Shown: one piece after another, positions 49,893 through 58,891 of the stretch | Position numbering within the stretch: position 1 is the first letter of the stretch | Layout: each line of letters opens with the position of its first letter | Source of the DNA: OFTM10 sp964344055 | GTDB taxonomy: Bacteria; Actinomycetota; Acidimicrobiia; Acidimicrobiales; Aldehydirespiratoraceae | NCBI GenBank assembly: GCA_964344055.1 | Contig: CAYFLT010000014.1 | Span: 1 to 64,000, forward strand | DNA length: 64,000 bases | Direction: 5' to 3' | The notes under the pieces: generated by a model | The model's database searches: none | What the model was told of the DNA's origin: nothing | What the model saw: only the letters and a program-made list of their open reading frames with translations | Position numbers and translations under genes: made by a program

Positions 49893-50750
49893 GTGACCGA
49901 GATCCAGATCGGGCGAGGAAAGCAGGCCCGGCAGGCGTATGAGCTGGCCGACGTTGCGATCGTCCCCACGCGACGCACCCGTGACCCCGAAGATGTCGAC
50001 CTCTCGTGGAAGATCGACGCCTACAAGCTCGGACTCCCGTTGCTGGCCGGTGGCGCACTCCAACCGGCGGAGGCCAACGCAGTCGGTCGGCTCGGTGCGA
50101 TCGGCGTGGTCGACGTCGAAGCCCTGTGGGACGAACATCAGGATCCAGCCGCACTCAAGGACCAGATCGCGGAGGCGAAGGATGGCGGTGTGCGGTGTGC
50201 GGCCGGCTTCAGCCCGAACCGGGCTGAGGAACTCGTGGATCATGCACTCGCCGCCGAAGCCGATCTGCTCATGATCCGCGCCGGGATCGTGTCGGCCGAA
50301 CACGTGTCGTCCTCCGGCCCCACCCTGAACCTGAAGACCTTCATCCGTGCGCTCGACGTCCCGGTCGTCGTCGGGGGATGCGCCAGTTACAACGCGGCGC
50401 TCCACCTGATGCGCACGGGTGCGGCGGGTGTGATCGTGGGCGTCTCCCGGCCGGAACTCGGGATCGCCGTCCCACTGGCCACGGCGATCGCCGATGCTCG
50501 AGCGGCCCGGGTCCGGCATCTGGACGAGACGAGCGTGTACTGCCACATCATTGCGGCGGGCGGTATCGGCGCCGGACTCGACGTCACCAAGGCGCTGGCC
50601 ATCGGGGCCGACGCGGCGATGGTCGACGCGTCGCTCCTGCTGCAGGCCGACGGAGGCCGAACGGTCGACGACGTCCTTCGCCGGGCGATGGCCAAGTGCG
50701 GCTACACCGACGTCAAGGCGTTCCAGAAGGCCGAAGTGGTCGTGCGATGA
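49893..50750 (+). CDS. Compact GuaB3-family IMP-dehydrogenase-related protein
   Basis: 285 residues. The start RGKQARQAYELADVAIVPTR, the TLNLKTFIRALDVPVVVGGC strand and RTGAAGVIVG match actinobacterial GuaB3 proteins, which are usually ~370-380 residues. About 40 residues are missing in the middle and another ~40 before the C-terminal RRAMAKCGYTDVKAFQKAEV. No IMPDH Cys loop is recognisable. Its stop overlaps guaA by 4 nt, so a link to guanine nucleotide synthesis is likely but the activity is unproven. Confidence 0.8.
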   Translation: MTEIQIGRGKQARQAYELADVAIVPTRRTRDPEDVDLSWKIDAYKLGLPLLAGGALQPAEANAVGRLGAIGVVDVEALWDEHQDPAALKDQIAEAKDGGVRCAAGFSPNRAEELVDHALAAEADLLMIRAGIVSAEHVSSSGPTLNLKTFIRALDVPVVVGGCASYNAALHLMRTGAAGVIVGVSRPELGIAVPLATAIADARAARVRHLDETSVYCHIIAAGGIGAGLDVTKALAIGADAAMVDASLLLQADGGRTVDDVLRRAMAKCGYTDVKAFQKAEVVVR

Positions 50751-52315
50751 ACGCCCAACGACCGGCACCGGGCGTCGATGGTGGCTTCGCCACCGTTCTG
50801 GTCGTCGACTTCGGTGCCCAGTACGCCCAACTCATCGCTCGCCGCGTGCGGGAAGCCCACGTGTACAGCGAGATCGTCGCCCCCACCATCACCGCCGACG
50901 AGGTTCGGGCCAAGAACCCGGCCGGGATCATCTTCAGTGGCGGGCCGGCGTCGGTGCACGTCGAGGGTGCGCCGAGGATCGACCCCGAGGTCTACGAACT
51001 CGGCGTTCCGATCCTGGGCATCTGCTACGGGGCGCAGCTGATCGCCCAGGACCGTGGTGGCCTGGTCGACCGCAACGATCGGGGCGAGTACGGCCGCACC
51101 ACGATGACCGTCGATGGCAGTGGCGGCACGCTCCTTCGAGGCACCCCCGCCGAGCAGCCGGTGTGGATGAGTCACTTCGACGCGATCGTGAAGCCGCCTC
51201 CGGGCGTCAGCGCCACCGCCTCAACGCCCGATGCGCCGGTCGCCGCCTTCGAAGACCGTGACCAGAAGCTCTACGCCGTGCAGTTCCATCCCGAGGTGAT
51301 GCACACCCCGCACGGTCAACACGTGATCGAGCAGTTCCTTCGGGAGGCCTGCGCGGCCGAGCCGTCGTGGACGATGGCCTCGATCATCGACACGGCGGTG
51401 GAGCAGATCCGCGAGCAGGTGGGGGATCGACAGGCGTTGTGCGGGCTCTCGGGCGGTGTCGATTCGGCCGTTGCGGCGGCTCTGGTCCACAAGGCGATCG
51501 GCGATCAGCTCACTTGCGTGTTCGTCGACACCGGCCTGATGCGACTGAACGAGGGCGAGCAGGTCGTCGACACGTTCGACCGTCATCTCGGTCTGCGGCT
51601 GATCCACGTGAAGGCCGCGGATCGCTTCTTCGAGGCGCTGGAGGGAATCACCGAACCGGAGGCCAAGCGCAAGGCGATCGGCGAGCTGTTCATCCGGGTG
51701 TTCGAGGATGCGAAGGCCCAGGTCACCGATGCGGAGTTCCTGGTGCAGGGAACCCTGTACCCCGATGTCATCGAGTCGGGCAGCGAGCACGCGGCCACGA
51801 TCAAGAGCCACCACAACGTGGGCGGCCTGCCCGACGACATGGAGTTCGAGCTGGTCGAGCCTCTGCGGAGCCTGTTCAAGGACGAGGTGCGCAAGGTCGG
51901 CAGCGAGTTGGGTCTGCCCGACGAGATCGTCCAGCGGCAGCCGTTCCCGGGTCCCGGTCTCGGTGTTCGCATCATCGGTGAGGTCACCCCCGACAAGGTG
52001 GCCACGCTGCAGCATGCCGACGCCATCGTTCGCGAAGAGCTGAAGATCGCCGGGCTGGAGCGGGAGATCTGGCAGTCGTTCGCGGTGTTGCCCGACATCC
52101 GGTCGGTCGGCGTGATGGGTGACGAACGCACCTACGGCTACCCGATCATCATCCGTGCGGTCACCAGCGAGGACGCCATGACCGCCGACTGGGCTCGCAT
52201 CCCCTACGAGGTGCTCGAGACGATGAGCAGCCGGGTGATCAACGAGGTTCCCGGGGTGAACCGCGTCGCCTACGACATCACGTCGAAACCTCCCGGCACC
52301 ATCGAGTGGGAGTAG
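50747..52315 (+). CDS. guaA: GMP synthase (glutamine-hydrolysing)
   Basis: 522 residues. The class-I amidotransferase domain has the nucleophile in LGICYGAQL and the His/Glu of QFHPEV. The ATP pyrophosphatase domain has the P-loop LSGGVDSAVAAALV. The C-terminus carries RQPFPGPGLGVRIIGE and ITSKPPGTIEWE. It converts XMP to GMP. Confidence 0.97.
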   Translation: MNAQRPAPGVDGGFATVLVVDFGAQYAQLIARRVREAHVYSEIVAPTITADEVRAKNPAGIIFSGGPASVHVEGAPRIDPEVYELGVPILGICYGAQLIAQDRGGLVDRNDRGEYGRTTMTVDGSGGTLLRGTPAEQPVWMSHFDAIVKPPPGVSATASTPDAPVAAFEDRDQKLYAVQFHPEVMHTPHGQHVIEQFLREACAAEPSWTMASIIDTAVEQIREQVGDRQALCGLSGGVDSAVAAALVHKAIGDQLTCVFVDTGLMRLNEGEQVVDTFDRHLGLRLIHVKAADRFFEALEGITEPEAKRKAIGELFIRVFEDAKAQVTDAEFLVQGTLYPDVIESGSEHAATIKSHHNVGGLPDDMEFELVEPLRSLFKDEVRKVGSELGLPDEIVQRQPFPGPGLGVRIIGEVTPDKVATLQHADAIVREELKIAGLEREIWQSFAVLPDIRSVGVMGDERTYGYPIIIRAVTSEDAMTADWARIPYEVLETMSSRVINEVPGVNRVAYDITSKPPGTIEWE

Positions 52316-52319
52316 GGGG

Positions 52320-52901
52320 GTGAGCGCGACCGCGCTCGACGAGGCCGCCTACCAGCGCGCCGCGGCCCTCTTCGGCGAGACCATCTCGGTCCTCTCCGAC
52401 GACGAGTGGGAGCAGCCGACCCGGCCCGAAAGCTGGACTGCCGTCACCACGGCCGCGTGGGTCGTGGTGGGTGACGCTCAGATCACCGACGCGCTCGCCA
52501 CCGGTGAGGTGCGACCGGTCGCCGACTTCGACGCGGCGATCCTCGGCTCGAACCCGGTGGCCACGTGGCGCGGGACAGCAGTAGGCGCCATCGGCGCGCT
52601 CCGTGACGAAGGCGCGATGACCACGGTGGTCCGTCACCCCGACGGCTCGTTCGCCGTGGCCGACCTCGTCGCCCAGCGGATCACCGAAAACCTGGTGAGG
52701 GCCTGGGACATCGGGGAGGCGGTCGACCGGACTGTGGAGATCCCCGAGGATCTCGCCGAGGCGTGTCTCGACTTCTGGGCCCTGCACGCCGATGCGGTGC
52801 TGCGCGGCGGAATCCTTCCTGCAGAACCGATCGAGCCAGCGGCCGATGCCGGCCCGGCCACCCGCCTCCTCGCTCTCATGGGCCGAACACCCTCCACTTG
52901 A
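52320..52901 (+). CDS. MDMPI/DinB-like (TIGR03086-type) protein
   Basis: 193 residues of the mycothiol-dependent maleylpyruvate isomerase-like helical bundle: LFGETISVLSDDEWEQPTRP, then ENLVRAWDIGEAV. The metal-binding His residues typical of catalytic members are not obvious (VVVGDAQITD replaces the usual histidine motif), so it may have lost activity. It begins 4 nt after guaA. Confidence 0.68.
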   Translation: MSATALDEAAYQRAAALFGETISVLSDDEWEQPTRPESWTAVTTAAWVVVGDAQITDALATGEVRPVADFDAAILGSNPVATWRGTAVGAIGALRDEGAMTTVVRHPDGSFAVADLVAQRITENLVRAWDIGEAVDRTVEIPEDLAEACLDFWALHADAVLRGGILPAEPIEPAADAGPATRLLALMGRTPST

Positions 52902-52965
52902 GCGAAGGTCGGGGAAGCCAGGGGCGAGGAATTCCCTGCGGTGCCCGGATTCGGCGGGTTCGACC

Positions 52966-53009
52966 GTTCACCCAGAGTTCAGCCACGGCGAGGGAACGGT
53001 TCACCCAGG
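52966..53009 (+). promoter_or_regulatory. PHO box upstream of pstS (first copy)
   Basis: Direct repeats with an 11-nt period: GTTCACCCAGA (52966), GTTCAGCCACG (52977), a degenerate unit (52988) and GTTCACCCAGG (52999). This is the actinobacterial PhoP/RegX3 box structure. It precedes the TAGCTT -10 box at 53037-53042, which ends 7 nt before ATG 53050. Confidence 0.85.
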
Positions 53010-53036
53010 GCGCCCTTGGTTGTCAACCCCGCTCCG

Positions 53037-53042
53037 TAGCTT
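53037..53042 (+). promoter_or_regulatory. Leaderless -10 box (TAGCTT) for pstS
   Basis: TAGCTT ends 7 nt before ATG 53050, downstream of the PHO box. Confidence 0.55.
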
Positions 53043-53049
53043 GCCGGTC

Positions 53050-54156
53050 ATGCACACCAACACCTTGGGTCGGGCCCGCTGGCTCCTCGCCCTCCTCATC
53101 CTCCTTTCCCTGCTCGCCTCGTCGTGCGGCGACGATTCCGAGACCGAGACGAGCTCGGGTGACGACACCTCGAGTGGCGACTCCGGCGGCTCCACCGGTG
53201 GCGAGCTCGAAGGCGACTTCCTCGTCTCGGGTTCCTCCACCGTCTATCCCATCGTCTTGAAGCAGGCCGAGGAATTCGCTGCCGCGAACTCCGGCGTGGC
53301 CATCGCCGTCGAGGGCCCGGGCTCAGGTGATGGCGCCCAGAAGTTCTGCAACGGCGAGGTGCCGATCGCGAACGCGTCGCGGGTGTACAAGGACGAGGAG
53401 ATCGAGATCTGTGAGGCGGACGGGATCGAGTTCATCGAGATCCGCCGGGGGATCGACGGGATCTCGGTGATCACCTCACCCGAGAACGACGCCCTCGAGT
53501 GCGTCTCGTTCAACGAGATCTACTCGGTCGTCTCCGAGGAGGCGACCAACTTCGAGGACTGGTCGGACGCGAATGCGCTCCTCGCCGACATGGGCAGCAC
53601 GAGCTCGTTTGCCGACGGACTCACGCTCGATGTGTTCGGTCCGGGAGAGGAGAGCGGGACCTACGACTCGTTCGGCGAGATCGTCATCGAGTCGGTTGCC
53701 AAAGGCAAGACCGGGCTCGACTCCGAGGCGCGAGAGTTCACCAAGACGATCCGCCCGGACTACACGTCGAGTCCCGACGACAACATCATCGTGGAGGGGA
53801 TCTCATCGAGTCAGTACAGCATCGGCTGGGTGGGCTTCGCCTACGCCAAGGAGGCCGAGGCGGCCGGCGAGGTGCAGCTGCTGGCTGTCACGAAGGAGGA
53901 CGGTGGCGAATGCGTCACGCCGAGCCCGGGGACGATCGCCGATGCGTCGTTCCCGATCGCCCGGTTCCTCTACACCTACGTCAACGCCGATGCGGCGGCC
54001 AACGATCCTGCGGTGGCGGCGTTCGTCGACTACATGATGTCCGACACCGGACTCGAGTCGGTCACCGCCGTCGGCTACATCGACCTCGCCGACGCCGACC
54101 AGCAGCTCGCCCAGGCCATCTGGGCGAACCGGACCACCGGCCGCAGCTGGGGCTGA
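53050..54156 (+). CDS. pstS: Phosphate ABC transporter substrate-binding lipoprotein
   Basis: 368 residues. The signal peptide ends in a lipobox (LLASSC, Cys26), followed by a Ser/Thr/Asp/Gly linker. The binding protein begins GDFLVSGSSTVYPIVLKQAE, with the phosphate-binding GSGDGAQKFCNGEV and GPGEESGTYDSFGEIVIES. It delivers phosphate to PstCA. A close paralogue lies at 56221-57366. ATG 53050 fits the leaderless -10 box. Confidence 0.94.
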   Translation: MHTNTLGRARWLLALLILLSLLASSCGDDSETETSSGDDTSSGDSGGSTGGELEGDFLVSGSSTVYPIVLKQAEEFAAANSGVAIAVEGPGSGDGAQKFCNGEVPIANASRVYKDEEIEICEADGIEFIEIRRGIDGISVITSPENDALECVSFNEIYSVVSEEATNFEDWSDANALLADMGSTSSFADGLTLDVFGPGEESGTYDSFGEIVIESVAKGKTGLDSEAREFTKTIRPDYTSSPDDNIIVEGISSSQYSIGWVGFAYAKEAEAAGEVQLLAVTKEDGGECVTPSPGTIADASFPIARFLYTYVNADAAANDPAVAAFVDYMMSDTGLESVTAVGYIDLADADQQLAQAIWANRTTGRSWG

Positions 54157-54184
54157 GTGATGGCCCCTGCCGACCCCCCAGGAT

Positions 54185-54237
54185 CGAAACTGGGGTACGT
54201 AGGGCAGAAAGATTGACCCCCTGGTACCCCAATTTCG
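54185..54237. repeat. Long hairpin between convergent pstS and PhoU-like genes
   Basis: Arms at 54185-54198 and 54224-54237 (CGAAACTGGGGTAC with GTACCCCAATTTCG) pair at 13 of 14 positions around a 25-nt loop. The loop length equals that of the hairpins at 2793-2904, and on the minus strand its first half (GGGGGTCAATCTTT) resembles theirs (GGGTGTCGTTTTT). A bidirectional terminator or repeat element. Confidence 0.65.
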
Positions 54238-54242
54238 GAGAA

Positions 54243-54917
54243 TCAGTCGTCGTCGATGTCGGTGGCGCCGCCGTCGAGGTAGTCCTGGCTCTGGAGTGGC
54301 TCGGTGGCGGTGCTGACGACGCCCAGAACGTTGGCGACGATGCGCTTCCAGTACCGGTAGAGAATGGCGCGGGGGACGACCTCGCGGCCGGGTGCGTCGG
54401 AGTGCATGTAGCTCCTCACCCGTTCCTCGAGCTCGAGACGCAGCGCGTCGGTCCGCTCTCGAAAGTCGTCCACCCGCTCGTCGTCGTGGTCGGACAGCAA
54501 CTCGCCGGCCTCGCCCATCATCCCGCTGATGGTCTGGCGGTAGGCGACGAGTTCGTCCATGTCCGCGGCGCCGCTCAGGTCGACGCCCTCCTCGGCGAGT
54601 CCGAGGATGTTCTTCGCCTGGTCACCGATGCGCTCGATCTTCTTGATGAGCAGGGTGGTGCCGAGCACCACGCCGATGTCGTCGGCCCCCTGCACGGCGA
54701 CGTGGACGACCAGCTCGCCCCGGAGGTCCTGCTCGGCCTGGTTGATGCGCTCGTCGGTGGCGTGGATGTCGTCCGCGACCTGCTCGTGGTCGGCACCGCT
54801 CAGCACGGTGGTGGACGCGAGGTCGAAGCTGTGGCGGGCGTCGGCGAGCATCGAGATCGTGCGGGCCGAGATCTGATCGAGGCCGCTCTCACCCTTGCGG
54901 AAGAAGCTCATGACCAT
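54243..54917 (-). CDS. PhoU-like protein linked to a Na/Pi cotransporter
   Basis: 224 residues, mostly helical. LLIKKIERIGDQAKNILGLA is the PhoU-type metal-binding E-R-I-x-D motif. It lies 27 nt downstream of the Na/Pi cotransporter gene and may restrain it as PhoU restrains Pst. AAGGAT precedes ATG 54917; the nearby ATG 54911 is an alternative. Confidence 0.82.
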   Translation of the reverse strand: MVMSFFRKGESGLDQISARTISMLADARHSFDLASTTVLSGADHEQVADDIHATDERINQAEQDLRGELVVHVAVQGADDIGVVLGTTLLIKKIERIGDQAKNILGLAEEGVDLSGAADMDELVAYRQTISGMMGEAGELLSDHDDERVDDFRERTDALRLELEERVRSYMHSDAPGREVVPRAILYRYWKRIVANVLGVVSTATEPLQSQDYLDGGATDIDDD

Positions 54918-54944
54918 GGAAGTGATCCTTTCGACGATCGATGC

Positions 54945-56084
54945 TCAGCGGAAGACCGCCACCCCGAGCAGGGGGACGATGATGAACAAGGTCACCACAT
55001 ATGCCACTGCCGCGGAGTGACGGGTGACGGCGAGCTCGGCGAGCCGTTCGGCCAGCTTGATCGGGACGTCGCGTATCGCGGGCAGCGGATAGAGCAGGAC
55101 GATGGCGGTGACATTGAAGATGGTGTGGACCAGCCCGATGGTGAGCGCGTCGCTCTTGCCGGACGCGAGCGCCGCCAACAGAGCCGTGATAGTGGTGCCG
55201 ACGTTGGCGCCGAGCGTCACCGGGTAGATGTTGCGGAGGGTGACGACGCCGGCGGCGGCGAGCGGCACCATGATCGACGTGGTGATGCTCGACGACTGCA
55301 CCGAGACGGTGATGATGAGGCCGAGCAGCATGGCGACGGTGCCCCCACCGGTGCCGAGCACCGCGTTCAGGGACCGCTCGACCCGGTCGGCCACCAACTG
55401 CCGCATGTTCTTGGTGATGAAGGTGAGGGCGAGCAGGACGATCACCAGCCCGGTGACCACCATGAGGGTGCCGAGCACGTTCACGCTGGCGCCGAGGTCG
55501 CTGTAGATGTCCTTGACCCAACCGACCGGTTCTTTCACCCACTGCTTGATCGGGCTCTTCCACTCGCTGCCCGACGATCCGCCGAGCATCTCGGTCACCG
55601 ACTCGGCGGCGCTGGAGAGTGCCCCGGTGATGAGCTCCACCGGCAACAGGATGAGGACCGCCAAGAGGTTGAAGAAGTCGTGGACGGTGGCGGCCGCGAA
55701 GGCGCGCTTGAACTCGTCGGACTGGCGGATCGAACCCAGCGACACGAGGGTGTTGGTGACCGTCGTGCCGATGTTGGCGCCCATGATCATCGGCACGGCG
55801 TCGTTGACCCCGAGTGCGCCAGAGGCGACGAGGCCCACGATGACCGACGTCGACGCCGACGACGACTGGACGAGCACCGTGCCGAGGATGCCGACGAAGA
55901 GACCGGCGAGCGGATGGGTGACGCCCTCGAATAGCTGCTCCTGGGTGTCGGCCCCCATGACCTTGATGCCCGACTCGAGCAACGACACGCCGACGAGGAA
56001 GACGTAGATCAGGCAGAAGACGAGGACGGCGCGAACGGGGGTCGGCATCTGCCGGGGGTCGGCGGCGACGGTTCCGTGGGCCAT
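54945..56084 (-). CDS. Na/Pi cotransporter family protein (NptA-like)
   Basis: 379 residues with two inverted copies of the family motif: GANIGTTVTNTLVSLGS and GANVGTTITALLAALAS, each preceded by a QSSSA/QSSSI helix. It imports phosphate with Na+. The gene is divergent from the second pstS, sharing the PHO-box region at 56119-56180. TACCTT (minus strand, 56094-56099) lies 9 nt before the ATG. Confidence 0.9.
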   Translation of the reverse strand: MAHGTVAADPRQMPTPVRAVLVFCLIYVFLVGVSLLESGIKVMGADTQEQLFEGVTHPLAGLFVGILGTVLVQSSSASTSVIVGLVASGALGVNDAVPMIMGANIGTTVTNTLVSLGSIRQSDEFKRAFAAATVHDFFNLLAVLILLPVELITGALSSAAESVTEMLGGSSGSEWKSPIKQWVKEPVGWVKDIYSDLGASVNVLGTLMVVTGLVIVLLALTFITKNMRQLVADRVERSLNAVLGTGGGTVAMLLGLIITVSVQSSSITTSIMVPLAAAGVVTLRNIYPVTLGANVGTTITALLAALASGKSDALTIGLVHTIFNVTAIVLLYPLPAIRDVPIKLAERLAELAVTRHSAAVAYVVTLFIIVPLLGVAVFR

Positions 56085-56118
56085 GCGGGCCGCAAGGTAG
56101 CACGCGCGTATCCCTCGA

Positions 56119-56180
56119 GTTCACCCGGCGTTCACCTGTTCACCTGGAGTTCACCCGGCCCAAGTAGCTGTTCACCCGGA
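56119..56180. promoter_or_regulatory. PHO boxes between divergent Na/Pi cotransporter and second pstS
   Basis: GTTCACC-type repeats start at 56119, 56130, 56138, 56149 and 56170, mostly on an 11-nt period (one 8-nt step). They lie between two divergent phosphate-uptake genes, so one response regulator could induce both. Confidence 0.85.
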
Positions 56181-56207
56181 GGCGGATTCCGGGTCATGCG
56201 GGGTCCG

Positions 56208-56213
56208 TAACGT
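56208..56213 (+). promoter_or_regulatory. Leaderless -10 box (TAACGT) for second pstS
   Basis: TAACGT ends 7 nt before GTG 56221. Confidence 0.5.
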
Positions 56214-56220
56214 TCTGTCC

Positions 56221-57366
56221 GTGAATGCCTTCCTCCCCCCGAGTCGGAGCGACCGCGTACGAAGCGTGGTCGCTCTGCTCGGGCTTCTCGCCGTCTTCGC
56301 GGTGGTGGCCACTGTGGTCGACCGTCTCGACGAGGAGCCGGTCACCGTCGTGCAGTCCGCGTCGGCCGACGGCGGGGCCGACGATGGTGGTCCCGAACCC
56401 GTCGACGTCCCGTCGGACCAACTCACCGGCGACTACCTCGTCTCGGGCTCGTCGACCGTCTACCCGATCGTCTTGAGGCAGGCCGAGGCCTTCCAGGAGA
56501 TCGCCCCGGGCGTCGCGATCGCGGTGGAGGGGCCCGGGTCGGGTGATGGCGCCCAGAAGTTCTGCAACGGCGAGGTGCCGATCGCGAACGCGTCCCGGGT
56601 CTACAAGGACGAGGAGATCGAGATCTGCGAGGCGAACGGGATCGAGTACATCGAGATCCGGCGCGGGATCGACGGGATCTCGGTGATCACCTCACCGGAG
56701 AACGACGCCATCGAGTGCGTGTCGTTCAACGACCTCTACGCCCTCATGTCGCAGGAGGCGACCGGCTTCGAACGGTGGTCCGATGCCAACACCCTCACGT
56801 CGGCGTGGGGCGGCACGGCACTGCCCGATGTCGACCTCGACGTGTTCGGTCCGGGGGAGGAGTCCGGCACCTACGACTCGTTCGGCGAGATCGTGATCGA
56901 GTCGGTCGCCAAGGGCAAGACCGGGCTCGATGTCGACTCGCGCGAGTTCACCAGGGAGCTTCGCCCCGACTACACGTCGAGCCCCGACGACAACATCATC
57001 CTCGAGGGCATCGGGGCGTCGCGGCACTCACTCGGCTGGGTGGGGTACGCATTCGCGAGCGAAGCGGCCGAGGCCGGACGGGCCAAGTTGCTCTCGGTTT
57101 CGTTCGAGGACGATGGCCCGTGCGTCACCCCCACGCCCGAGACGATCGCGGCCGCCGACTTCCCCATCGCCCGGTTCCTCTACACCTACGTGAGCGCCGA
57201 CGCGGCGGAGAACGATCCGTCGGTCGCCGCGTTCGTCGACTACATGCTCTCCGAGGAAGGGCTCCAGGCGGTGAGCGCGGTGGGTTACATCGATCTCGCT
57301 CCGCCCGATCGGATTCGGGCCGAGTCCCTCTGGGTCAACCGGGTGACCGGCCCGGCTTGGGAGTGA
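56221..57366 (+). CDS. pstS: Phosphate-binding PstS-like protein with N-terminal membrane anchor
   Basis: 381 residues, closely related to the protein at 53050-54156; both contain PIANASRVYKDEEIEICEA and GPGEESGTYDSFGEIVIES. The N-terminus has a hydrophobic helix (VVALLGLLAVFAVVATVV) but no lipobox Cys, so it is probably held by an uncleaved anchor. It starts the pstS-pstC-pstA-pstB operon. Confidence 0.93.
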   Translation: MNAFLPPSRSDRVRSVVALLGLLAVFAVVATVVDRLDEEPVTVVQSASADGGADDGGPEPVDVPSDQLTGDYLVSGSSTVYPIVLRQAEAFQEIAPGVAIAVEGPGSGDGAQKFCNGEVPIANASRVYKDEEIEICEANGIEYIEIRRGIDGISVITSPENDAIECVSFNDLYALMSQEATGFERWSDANTLTSAWGGTALPDVDLDVFGPGEESGTYDSFGEIVIESVAKGKTGLDVDSREFTRELRPDYTSSPDDNIILEGIGASRHSLGWVGYAFASEAAEAGRAKLLSVSFEDDGPCVTPTPETIAAADFPIARFLYTYVSADAAENDPSVAAFVDYMLSEEGLQAVSAVGYIDLAPPDRIRAESLWVNRVTGPAWE

Positions 57367-57370
57367 TGCG

Positions 57371-58783
57371 GTGAGTGCCGCCGTCGAGCGCGACCTCCCT
57401 CGCCTGAGCGCCCGCACGATCGGTGCGCTGCTCGAACCGACGCTGTACGTCGTGGTCCTCTCGGTCGTTGCGGTGGTCGAGTACTTCGTGCGGGGACCGA
57501 TCGGCGGATTCGGTCCGTCGAACTACTGGATCGCGTTCGTGATCCTCGCCGCATGGAACGCCTGGATGTGGCCGGCGGGACACACCCTCACCGGCGCCTT
57601 CACCGAGGTACACATCGCCCGCCTCGACGGCTCTCCCGCCGCTCCGCTGACGATCATGGTCCGCGAGCTGACCCGATTCGGGCTCGTGTGGGGTATCGGC
57701 ATCCTCGCGTTCGGGGCGGACCTCCGCGTCGTCCTCGTGGTGGCGGCGGTGTGCGGCATCCTCATCTGGCGAACCCCCGGTCAGCGGGCCCCCTGGGACC
57801 TGGTGGCCGACACGTTGGTGGTCGCCCAGATCGACGACGGCACCCGGATCGACCTCTCCCCGGTCACCGAGGCCGCCGACCTGACCCTCGGTGCCGATCG
57901 CACCCGGCAGAACAACCGAGCCCGGCAGGTGGTTTTCGGTCTCGGACTGTCGTCGGTCGTGGTCAGCATCCTGATCGTCTGGAACATCTTCAGCGAGGCC
58001 GTCGAGTTCGTGGGTGCCTCGGAGTTCACGTGGGGCTCGCTCACCGAGATCGGCTGGTTCCCCCGCCAGGGGCGCTTCGACCTCTCGACCCTCTTCGTCG
58101 GGACCCTGTGGGTGACCGGGATCGCCGTCGTGGTCGCCGGACCGGTCGGTCTCGGGGTGGCGTTCTACCTCTCGGAGTACGCCTCACCGGGCGTGCGTCG
58201 CTACGTGAAGCCCCTGATCGAAACGCTGGCCAGCATCCCTTCGGTGGTGCTCGGGCTCTTCGCCATCAGCTTCGTGGCGCCGACCGTCCTCCAGCCACTC
58301 GACGACAGCATCGGGATCTTCTCCCTGCTCGCGGCCGGCGTCGGCGTCGGCATCCTCACCGTCCCGATCGTCGCCTCCATCTCCGAGGATGCGATGCGAG
58401 CGGTGCCGATGGAGCTGCGCGAGGCGAGCTACGGGCTCGGGGGCCGCAAGGTCACCACGGCGTTGCGGGTTGTTTTCCCCGCGGCACTCTCGGGCATCTC
58501 GGCGGCGTTCATCGTCGCCATTTCGCGGGCCATCGGCGAGACGATGGTGGTCTACATCGCCGCCGGCGGTTCGGGCGGGGCCATCTTCGAACTCGACCCC
58601 CGGGAGCCCGGACAGACAATCACCGCGGCGATGGCATCGATCGGGGCCGGAACCGACAATGTCGCGGGGGTCGGGATCGCCTTCCAGAGCCTCTATTTCC
58701 TCGGGGCACTGCTGTTCATCGTGACGATGCTCCTCAACATCCTCTCGGACGCGATCGTCCGCCGATTCCGGCAGGTCTACTAG
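57371..58783 (+). CDS. pstC: Phosphate permease PstC with N-terminal RDD-like domain
   Basis: 470 residues against ~310-340 for PstC. The C-terminal part (from about 185) is PstC, with the permease loop EASYGLGGRKVTTALRVVFP. The N-terminal ~155 residues look like an RDD membrane domain: GHTLTGAFTEVHIARLDGSP in the middle, and RTPGQRAPWDLVADTLVVAQ at its end, matching the RDD pattern. The fusion is in one uninterrupted frame. GTG 57371 follows the pstS stop by 4 nt. Confidence 0.88.
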   Translation: MSAAVERDLPRLSARTIGALLEPTLYVVVLSVVAVVEYFVRGPIGGFGPSNYWIAFVILAAWNAWMWPAGHTLTGAFTEVHIARLDGSPAAPLTIMVRELTRFGLVWGIGILAFGADLRVVLVVAAVCGILIWRTPGQRAPWDLVADTLVVAQIDDGTRIDLSPVTEAADLTLGADRTRQNNRARQVVFGLGLSSVVVSILIVWNIFSEAVEFVGASEFTWGSLTEIGWFPRQGRFDLSTLFVGTLWVTGIAVVVAGPVGLGVAFYLSEYASPGVRRYVKPLIETLASIPSVVLGLFAISFVAPTVLQPLDDSIGIFSLLAAGVGVGILTVPIVASISEDAMRAVPMELREASYGLGGRKVTTALRVVFPAALSGISAAFIVAISRAIGETMVVYIAAGGSGGAIFELDPREPGQTITAAMASIGAGTDNVAGVGIAFQSLYFLGALLFIVTMLLNILSDAIVRRFRQVY

Positions 58784-58891
58784 TGCCTCTGACTCGCCTC
58801 CACCGTCCTGGTGTCGACTCGTGTGTCGGGCTGCTCCTGGCGGAGCGACGCCCGCCCTCGGTGGCACTCTCGTGCGAAGGAGCGGCCATCC

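Noticed and set aside
53499..55934. An 811-codon plus-strand open frame
   Set aside because: It crosses the end of pstS, a hairpin and two minus-strand genes (PhoU-like, Na/Pi cotransporter). The product is Asp/Arg-rich without domains.
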